Below are positions 56,261-64,000 of a stretch of 64,000 nt of DNA, piece after piece (position 1 is the first letter of the stretch; every line of letters begins with the position of its first letter). The position numbers were made by a program, and so were the translations under genes. The stretch spans positions 1-64,000 of the forward strand of contig JAAPAO010000138.1 in the NCBI GenBank assembly GCA_013115145.1, read 5' to 3'. The stretch is from Perkinsus chesapeaki. Its lineage: Eukaryota; Perkinsozoa; Perkinsida; Perkinsidae. Below the pieces are notes generated by a model, which was not told where the DNA came from, ran no database searches, and saw only the letters and a list, made by a program, of their open reading frames with translations.

Positions 56261-58847
56261 TCATCTCTGCACTCCATCACTGTCCATGGCTGTGAGCTCC
56301 TGCAGTGCCCTCTCCAGGGCCACTTTAGCCTGCTCACCCCCCTCGGCCATGCCAACCTCGGACACTTCCTGTCTAACTGCGCTCATTCCCACTGTATAGA
56401 CCAAGTCAGCCATTTGTTCAAGGAGCCATAGTGGTATTGGTGCCTGGCCTCCAGCACGATACTGGAAAACCCTTATCATACCGCATGCCTGCAGCACTGC
56501 TGCTCGGACCATCCTCCTCCTGGTATAGAGCCTCAGGAGCATGGCCGATGCCCGTGGACAGCAGCCATAGGCTTGAACTACTCTACAGGCTAACTCAAAG
56601 GTTGCATCGCCGGATTGGAGTCTCTCAGCAAGGCCAGCCCAATAGCACCACATCGCGCTGTTTTGCCGGGGAACTTTACCGTCTGCCATCTCTAGCTGCC
56701 ATTGAAGGGATTGATTAAGGTCCACAAATAGCTGCCGGAAGAGCCTCTCCAAGATCTTGCTACACAATCGCTTCCTGAAGGAAGCTGGCTGCTGTAGTTG
56801 CCGGCCACCGCCGGTGGCGCTGGCTGCTTGTGCTGCTGTTCCACTGGAAAGACTACGTGGCCGATTACTAAGGGCCTCTTGTCTTTCTCTATAGACCTCT
56901 CTTAAATCCACTGCTGCTGCTGCCACCTCATCACCATCGACACTACTATCATCATCCATAATAAAGACCCTACTCCTGGCCACTAAGAGATAGTCCCATC
57001 CAATGTCCTGATAAATGCCAACCAAAACCTTATAGATCCTAGACTCATAACATGTCATGACCGACAACTCTTTCTCATTACCATCATCTACCATATTAGC
57101 CTCCTCTAGGATATACTTAGTCTCATCTAGCTCCGTGTTAATACCAACCCCCTTCCCTAGTACTATACTATCATTTCCATCACCCTTTCGATTAACCTTT
57201 GGCAACATCTCATAAGCTGGGCTTTGCCGTATAGGGTCATGACACAGATATCCTATCACTGGCTCTCCCTGGCTAGGATGCACCTTGGTTGGGACTGTCT
57301 GCTGGCATTTGCTTATATCGGGTATCCCCTGGCTCCATGGAACGGTCTCATCCCCAGGCCATGGTACCTCAGCTCCCTCATCAGTCGGGAAGTTATTCAA
57401 TGCCATTAGACACTGTTCGAAGTTAAGCGTTCTTCTATAAGCCTCAGCCAGTGTAGCCCATGCCTTCGGCTCCATTGGTATAGATTCAGTAGCAAGCCTT
57501 GCAGCAGTGATTGCTAAGTCCCAAGCTACAGGGTCATCTGCTATGGCAAGAAGTGTCTTAGCCTGATAGTGAAGGACATGACCATCAGCTGGTATCTCAT
57601 GGAGGCATCGGGCCAATGCTGACATACAGGCATCTAGTCTACCTGATGATGAAGGAATGCTCCTGTTACTATCGTCTCCATCTGCTGCTGCTTGTTACCC
57701 ATTCGACGGTAGCTCCTGGCGATATGTATCATAACATGGGGAACGGCACTTTGAAGAGAGTTGAACACCTCCGGACAGAGACGAAGACGTCTAGTTGAAA
57801 CGACAGCATGCCGCTTGTTGCCGCTACTCCGGTCCCACCTTGTCCTTATAAAACCATCCGAGATAACCTCAGTGACTATAGTAGTGCCCAAACGGCCCTC
57901 ATCACCCTCCTCTTCATGGGCATAGATATCCGTTGGTGATAGTGATCCAGAAGGACCGCAGTGGGAATCAGCGGTTATGAATTTGGAGGCTAATGTTATG
58001 AAGTCGTGGCCTATCTGAGTATACGATTGTCCATCATAACGAGGCAGGGGCCAGCAGCACTACTACCTTCATATTAGCTGCATCCCCTCTGATAGGGCAG
58101 ACATCTCCTACCACCAAACCAGGCACTACTGGTGGCTTCATGGACCTCAGCCAGGCCGACAACTGGACACCCTGAGATGGCCCATGGCTTAGCCCTTCCT
58201 TTATTTTCTGCCCGCACTACCTCACCTCCCATATAGATCGTCCAATGTTCTCTACAGTGTTGCCCTCCGAGTCCACCATAAATGCTCTAACAGCTGGATA
58301 ACCACCTGGCCGCACCTAGCAGACATCTACAGCGCTACTGCGATACTCCACTCACCTCAACCCTAACATCACAATGATGAAAGATATCCCAGGAGCAATA
58401 TATACCAGATTCAATCTTAAACGCTGAGCTGGCGAAGAACAAGCCTCCGCCTTCCTGGTGAAGCAATGAAGAATCCTAACCCTTGTATAGTATCAGACCT
58501 AACCTGTCTGGAGAGAAGGCTTGAGATATACCCCGATATAGCCGAGGCACTGCCAACGTCCACTCCAACAACATAATGGAAGTAGCTCGGCAAGGACAGC
58601 TGATGCTGCTGATGCTGCCGGTGTTTACTATCGCTCTTCTTCTTGTGGCTCGAGCTACTACTGCTTTTGGGAATCTACCGTATGTACCATTCCCCTGCCA
58701 CTCTCTAAAAATTGCTACCTTCGTTAGCCGACACAAGTCCGGTGGTCCTGTGCCCTGATATGTTGGCATAGCCGCAGTCCTCGCCTCTAGGGCATCTACC
58801 CCTGAGATCTCTATAATCTCTTGAAGACCACTGGTAGTTTCCGACAT
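56261..58847 (-). CDS. ChAPs (exomer, BCH1/BUD7-like) family protein
   Basis: Predicted start MSETTSGLQEIIEISG (58847), followed by GTGPPDLCRLTK, the N-terminal ChAPs motif. The long last exon (57625-56261) has the family's TPR-like core, PKAWATLAEAYRRTLNFEQC and LMALNNFP, then IGWDYLLVARSRVFIMDD and, near the end, LFVDLNQSLQWQLEMADGK. In yeast ChAPs form exomer with Chs5 and carry selected cargo from the trans-Golgi to the plasma membrane with Arf1. Whether a Chs5 partner exists here cannot be seen. The middle of the gene (57.9-58.7 kb) has several introns that I did not resolve. Confidence 0.7.
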
Positions 58848-59196
58848 TAAAACGCTGAGTTTTTGGTTGACCTTATTACTAAACCAAAGCATATAGTACT
58901 GTGATGGATATATAACAATAGTAACAACTGGTAATGTAGCAGCAGCCCAATGCTGGGTTTATATTGAATATGGAGGATGAGCACTAAGATACCAGCAGAT
59001 ACCAGTGGATGAACCATAGTTAGGTAATGGTTAACAACAACAAGGAGGAGAGAACAAAAAGACCGCCGCTGCAATGATGCTTCTACCTCCAACTGCTGAA
59101 AGTCTACTATCGTCTGAGCGACAACCTCTAAGGAAAAATTAAAAATTGGTCGACTTTACAGCACTCGTTGACAGCGTCGGCGGCGGTGGCGTCTTA
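58848..59196. other. intergenic, nothing recognised
   Basis: Between two same-strand genes. Only short unsupported frames are present. Confidence 0.5.
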
Positions 59197-60156
59197 TCAA
59201 TGCCGTGACCATGGACGCGGTGGCCCCCCTGCTGTATCGGCTGCGTAATGCGCCCGCTCTCTTTGTCTCTTCCTTCTAGCGGCGAACTGCTCTGGCGTTT
59301 CATCTTCTTCGGGTATGAGTAGAGCTTGGGGATATTGTACAACCCTTGCCCGACCATCCAACCCAAAGTATATCTCTCCAGCCGCAGGATGAGGCCTTGT
59401 ATCAGCATCATCACTAGTGTCCTCTTCACTATCATAATCATCACTTGATAGATCCTCTATTATTTCCCTCATACCATAGCCCGATTGGTGATGTCCTCCC
59501 TTATCAGGCATATAATGAAACCTTCCTATAGTCTCCGCCTTTGGGCCATCTACCGATGCATTCTGTGACATGTGATACCCCGACTCAGGACCTTGATTGA
59601 TAATGAAACGGTCAAATTGCAGATGCTGGCGTGGTCCTCCCCCTGCTCCTTGGCCTCCAGAACTGCCGCCTTGAGTTGAGGATAAGCCTCCCTCTTCCGT
59701 ACTCGCTAACTGCTTATGGTCCCCATAGCCTGGACTCTCAAAGCAAAGACTGCGTACGCAAATGACAACATGTGATGCTATCACCAAAGCCGTTAGACAA
59801 GAGAATGTTATTACAGCCCAGTGCTGCCAGGCTCTATGCCGTTTGTCCAACAATGTCCCCGACCCGATATATGCTATCCTAGCAGGCTGAAGACTGACCC
59901 AAGGTATAAATTCCTTTGAGGCCACAGGACCTGCTGCTGCTGTTGTTGTTGTGGGTACTTCAGCGGATACCCCAACGGATATCCTATCTAAGGGTGCACC
60001 ACGACCGGGCTGAGGATGCCGGAGTAGCGTATCAGTGTCTGACGGTACCGCGGGAATATCGGCCATCTGCAGGCCGTTAGTTATGCACCAAAGGCTTAGG
60101 AATAGAGAATTTACGAAATGAGTTCGACGCCGACGTCCAGTGAGATGATGTGGCAT
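59197..60156 (-). CDS. single-pass membrane protein with acidic tail (unidentified)
   Basis: An intronless frame of 319 residues. It opens with a basic N-terminus (MPHHLTGRRRRTHF) and a hydrophobic leader (VNSLFLSLWCITNGL). A low-complexity region of about 100 residues precedes one strong membrane span, HWAVITFSCLTALVIASHVV. The tail is glycine/glutamine-rich, then strongly acidic (EDLSSDDYDSEEDTSDDAD), and ends in an Arg-rich helix (FAARRKRQRERAHY). No domain is recognised. The frame length makes a real gene likely. Orientation in the membrane is not clear. Confidence 0.6.
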   Translation of the reverse strand: MPHHLTGRRRRTHFVNSLFLSLWCITNGLQMADIPAVPSDTDTLLRHPQPGRGAPLDRISVGVSAEVPTTTTAAAGPVASKEFIPWVSLQPARIAYIGSGTLLDKRHRAWQHWAVITFSCLTALVIASHVVICVRSLCFESPGYGDHKQLASTEEGGLSSTQGGSSGGQGAGGGPRQHLQFDRFIINQGPESGYHMSQNASVDGPKAETIGRFHYMPDKGGHHQSGYGMREIIEDLSSDDYDSEEDTSDDADTRPHPAAGEIYFGLDGRARVVQYPQALLIPEEDETPEQFAARRKRQRERAHYAADTAGGPPRPWSRH

Positions 60157-60366
60157 GTGACGGCGGCTAAGTACGTTAAACGCACAAAGGAAACAAATAC
60201 TAGAACAAGTCCAATCCCCTACTATTGTATAACAAAAGTAACGGTAATGAGAAATGGTGAAACCTGTACATCTGATCCATCGTTACCGATATACCACGGC
60301 GGAAAAAGGGATACGACTCCAGAATTGCCCAGCAGCAGCAATAGTCGCTGCTGCTTGTGCTGCTGT

Positions 60367-63300
60367 TTACTCATCCTTAGCGTAGAAAACAATAACAGCT
60401 CTTCCAGGAGCACCAGTGGCCCTTCTATTATTCTTATCAATAGAGGATTCCTCAGCAGCATCACGGACCTCAACCTCACCGGGGAGACCCAATTGCTTCT
60501 TAATCAAACCTGACATCATGACGAAGTCACAACTAACATCACTGAGTTCACTATATCAATAAAGCCCCGGTGATGCAGCAGCACTATTACCCTTTTGATC
60601 CTCCAACATCTTAGTCTCATCAAATGGTAAGGTAAGAGCTAATGCTTCCTTACCCTTAACCTTAACCTCTGTCTGCATATGGAAAGGTGCAAACTTCATA
60701 GCCATACCCTTCTCCTGCTTTGATAATGCCTTGATAAGAGGATGATCCTTGAAGAAGTTACCCATAAACTTCTTATCAACCTAGTAGCAGCAGGAGTCAC
60801 CTAACAACCCCTCCCATACCCCCATTACAGGCTCATTATTCTCATCAAGCTCCACCTCTTCGAGGACCTTAAGGCAAGTCTGCTGGAATGGCTTATACTC
60901 CTTAGTGACGTAGATAACAGCGTCTGAAGCATCAGTGCAGTTCTTAAAGTCCCTGCATTCCCAGAACGGTTACCAGTCGGCTGGACAGGGGCTGGGCCCT
61001 TCTTCCTCGGTTGCATGTGCTTCTGCAACTCCAATCGGAACTCACGAAGGTTGGACTGGAGCATGTTGTATCGACGACCTGAGCAATTCCCCCTAATTCA
61101 CGCGCCACGAAATGCCTTACTGAGAGACTCGTCAAAAGGTGCATCAGCCTCCGGCCAGCGCTGCTCGACAGCTAGACCCTAAAGAGTGATGATATAAGCA
61201 CCTCGCCTTTACACCGATGTTTTGTACTGTTGCTACCTCCTTATTAAGGATATCACTCCAGACATGCTCTGAGAAATGAGGGGTGATAGGCACCATTACT
61301 AAAGCCTGAACCTCAATGTAGCGTCGGAGTAGATCACGGTGCATAGATCCATCAGTAAGGACACGGTATTGGTCCCTGAAGGGGAGGGGAAGGCACATTC
61401 GGCAAAGGAGTAGGCCAACTGCTTACCTGAGATTCTGCATATCAAACCAGCCTGCCTTGAGAGCGTCTCTCATCATCATCTTAGAATATCCAGCATCAGC
61501 CTCCCCTATAAGCCTATTGAGCTCATTGGCAAAGCACTTATCAATAAAGGTGAATTCCCCTAAGATAACATTACCCTCTACCAACCCGAATCCCTATTAC
61601 CATCCCGCTCCTTCTCAAATTCAGCTGGGCTGGTCATAACCTCAGTGGCCCAATTATCGAATGTGGTAAGTGCCAGGATACTATCATTGGCGGTCTTACG
61701 CTTGAAGTTGGCGTTCTCCAGTCCATCACCTATTAACCAGCATAGGCATGGCGGCCGGGACAGGCAGGCTGCTTACCAGCGTCAGCGAGGGCGAGACGTG
61801 TGGCATCAGCCGAGAACTCCTTGCATGCCTGATCCAAGGTAAGGAAGTTACCAAGAGACTTAGACATCTTCTCATCATCGACCATAACATGACCATTAGT
61901 GAAGAATGCCTCTGGCCAGAGGTCGGGACTACCATCACAAGATCATCGTCGCAAGTCTCCCAGCATCCTACCGATTCTCCCAGATGGCAGCATGGTTATA
62001 TAGGCACATGGTCAAGTGATTCGGGATCAAATCCTTACCACTGCACCTCAGGCTCATAGGGTACCTATACCAACGGCGATCCTTTTATAACACAGCCGCT
62101 GTACCCTTACCAATAGTTGAACTCCCTCTTGAGCTTCTCTAGGCTCTCCAAAGAGATGGACGTATCCTTTGGTGGCTTATCAGCCAAATCAAAGATGTAA
62201 TCAAAAACGGCGTCGGTCATCTGGTCAGCCTCAATGCCGAGGGGATGGTTTCCAGAGCCATCCAGTACACCTGTCGCCAAGATTCCTTCGAGGTCAGCTT
62301 CGGCACCCCTACCTCCTTGCAGCAGATGAGCTATAGTGTAGTATGCCATATAGATGGTAGAGTCCGAAAGACTCTCGATAACCCATCGCTTATCCCAGGG
62401 CAGATGAGTACCAAGACCGAAGTTACGAGAGCAGGCCCTGATGATGAATATAGTAAGCCGGCATGGACATAATGCTAGTACCAGTTCTTAAGCCAATCAA
62501 TAGCGCTAATCTGCTGGTTCAAACTACTAGGATTGTAGGTCTCGAAGTGGTGCTGAGAAGCATAGAGCATTAGTGGGTTGGCAATAGCAGCTCCTACCTC
62601 GACATGATCCAACACCTTGTTCTTCCATTCCTCCTCACCATAACGTATGTACCATTGGTCACAGTAGGCAACAACACACTCATCACCAGACCTACAATAC
62701 CAGCAACTTAGACATCCGCCTTATAAGCATCACTTATTACCTGCTAATAACCAGCCCTTCAGGTTCATAGTACTTGATGGCAAGGCCGGCATCGATGAGA
62801 TCCTTTCTTACCAATGGCTTGGCCTCTTGCACTGATTTTCCAGCGTACTTTCCTAACATAACCATAAGAAGCCCTATGCAGTCGGTGTTACCTATAATCA
62901 TTTTGCCCTGATAGAAGCCCTTGTTATAACATAGCTTCTTGGCTTCAGACAGCTTATCCTTCTGCTTATGAGAATCAATTTTCATAGACTCACAAAGATA
63001 CACTGCAGCCTCATCGCCCCACTCAGGCATGTCCTCAATACGAATGATAGGAACAACCTAAGCACTCATTCGTTAAACCATGCAAGCTGAATGCTTACTT
63101 CGAATGGGACACACCACTCCTCCTCAACACCGTACTGGTCACGCCAGTTCTTACGGGTCTTCCAGTCCTTTAAGGCGGCATAATCATCAGGGGCATCAGC
63201 AGGGACAGATGTCACAATACCAGTACCCTTGCCCTGAGCATCACGCCATATCCCCCTCATCCTTAACAGGCCAATTCATTACCATGCTAATTGTTAGTAG

Positions 63301-64000
63301 AGGTAGGGCGTAGACGGTGGAGTACTTCGCTAAAGGTGCGCTCAATGGTGTACCGAGGAGATCGGAACCCTTCACAGTAGCCAGCTGTACAGGGCAATCC
63401 TCCCCTGAGAAATAACGAATAATAAGGTCACCCCCACCCGGACTGATACCATCTTCATTCTTGGTCTTCGGACCTAGATCCTGCATGACCATATTGAGGG
63501 CCGATCTATAGCTGCAAACAAAGGCCTAAAGACACTCTTACAGAAGAAAAGAGCATGAATGATTCTACCTCTCCATTATTCATCTGGAAGATACCATACT
63601 CAGCATCAGGTAGAACAAAGCAGTTAGTCTGGCCATACATAGTCTCAGGCCTTAAAGTAGCTGCTACGAAGAAGACCTTGTTATCACCTGAATAATACGG
63701 TAAGGATGCCTTCTAGAACCACGACGCTATTACCGGTATTCCACTCAGGCTTAACCTTTTGGACTTCCATCTTAATAAGAGTATACTCCTGAGGATTCAC
63801 ACCCTCTCCAGATGAACGATCGTGATCAGCGCAGGGCTGGCCATCGCCTACACAGAGCCATTAACTCATTAATAAGTATTGGCAATCCTACGAATTGAAT
63901 AAATGGTAGGGCGGTTGCCGAATGCCAGGCGATTGCCAGCCTTAAGGTGACGGAACTGCCACTGGACAAAGGCGTCCTAAAAAAGCATAAAAACCTCTAT
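60367..64000 (-). CDS. cytosolic leucyl-tRNA synthetase, N-terminus outside window
   Basis: The gene enters from the right window edge. In order: [40 protein letters not shown] and [15 protein letters not shown] (editing-domain approach), [15 protein letters not shown], then the catalytic KMSKS loop as [14 protein letters not shown] near 61.86 kb, followed by [14 protein letters not shown] and the anticodon-binding region ([20 protein letters not shown]). The C-terminus ends [12 protein letters not shown] at 60367. This matches eukaryotic/archaeal-type LeuRS, which charges tRNA-Leu and proofreads it. The HIGH motif lies beyond the window. Introns are many and short. Exon edges were followed only at key motifs. 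Confidence 0.93.

Noticed and set aside
43308-61108. Shared 12-mer CGCGCCACGAAA near 43.9, 55.8 and 61.1 kb
   Set aside because: It falls in unrelated frames and contexts. Repeated 12-mers are expected in 64 kb, and no longer match surrounds them.
1-64000. Bacterial operon, phage, CRISPR or toxin-antitoxin content
   Set aside because: All recognised genes are intron-containing eukaryotic families. No direct-repeat array or phage-type gene was seen.

Overview
The window looks like compact nuclear DNA from a unicellular eukaryote, most probably a Perkinsus-like alveolate. This is an inference. What I see: many short GT-AG introns (mostly 35-60 nt, a few with GC donors), eukaryotic single-copy genes (PRP19, SmD1, NOB1, a tRNA-splicing endonuclease, cytosolic LeuRS, a Qa-SNARE, a TBC1D23-like protein), a PntB-PntA fused transhydrogenase and a CBM20-TPS-TPP trehalose synthase like those known in alveolates, and long runs of same-strand genes. 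No bacterial, viral, CRISPR or transposase gene was recognised. Gene models were built by hand from frame continuity across GT/GC...AG junctions, so protein families are more certain than exact ends.

Layout. 1-2.3 kb: divergent tRNA-Ala and tRNA-Ile genes, then a membrane-anchored acidic protein whose last exon runs through a broken tRNA-Ile. 3.1-9.3 kb (+): an unidentified protein, a small type I membrane protein, and a TMTC-type O-mannosyltransferase with TPRs. 9.6-15.3 kb (-): a membrane-anchored GH20 hexosaminidase with C-terminal PAN/apple-like repeats and a PH-domain coiled-coil protein. 15.6-20.8 kb: a small + gene, then a tight - array (EF-hand membrane protein, ERCC4 nuclease, mitochondrial-like protein). 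21-28.2 kb (-): proton-translocating NAD(P) transhydrogenase, with a 2.2-kb intron holding three intact tRNA genes and one tRNA half. 28.7-35.5 kb (-): tRNA-splicing endonuclease, SmD1 and trehalose synthase/phosphatase. 35.8-42 kb (+): an unidentified gene, NOB1, a Qa-SNARE, and a WW plus partial Yip1 protein. 42-47.8 kb: a - hypothetical, a CUE-like/PUB/CAP protein, and a TBC1D23-like adaptor. 48.4-64 kb (-): two secreted paralogues, PRP19, a VTT membrane protein, a vWA-like protein, a ChAPs/exomer protein, a membrane protein, and cytosolic LeuRS, which is cut by the window end.

The most unusual signals are the tRNA genes nested in the transhydrogenase intron together with dispersed 3' halves of tRNAs, several odd domain fusions (PUB with CAP, GH20 with PAN, WW with a half Yip1 domain), and near-overlapping same-strand genes that suggest processing of multigene transcripts.
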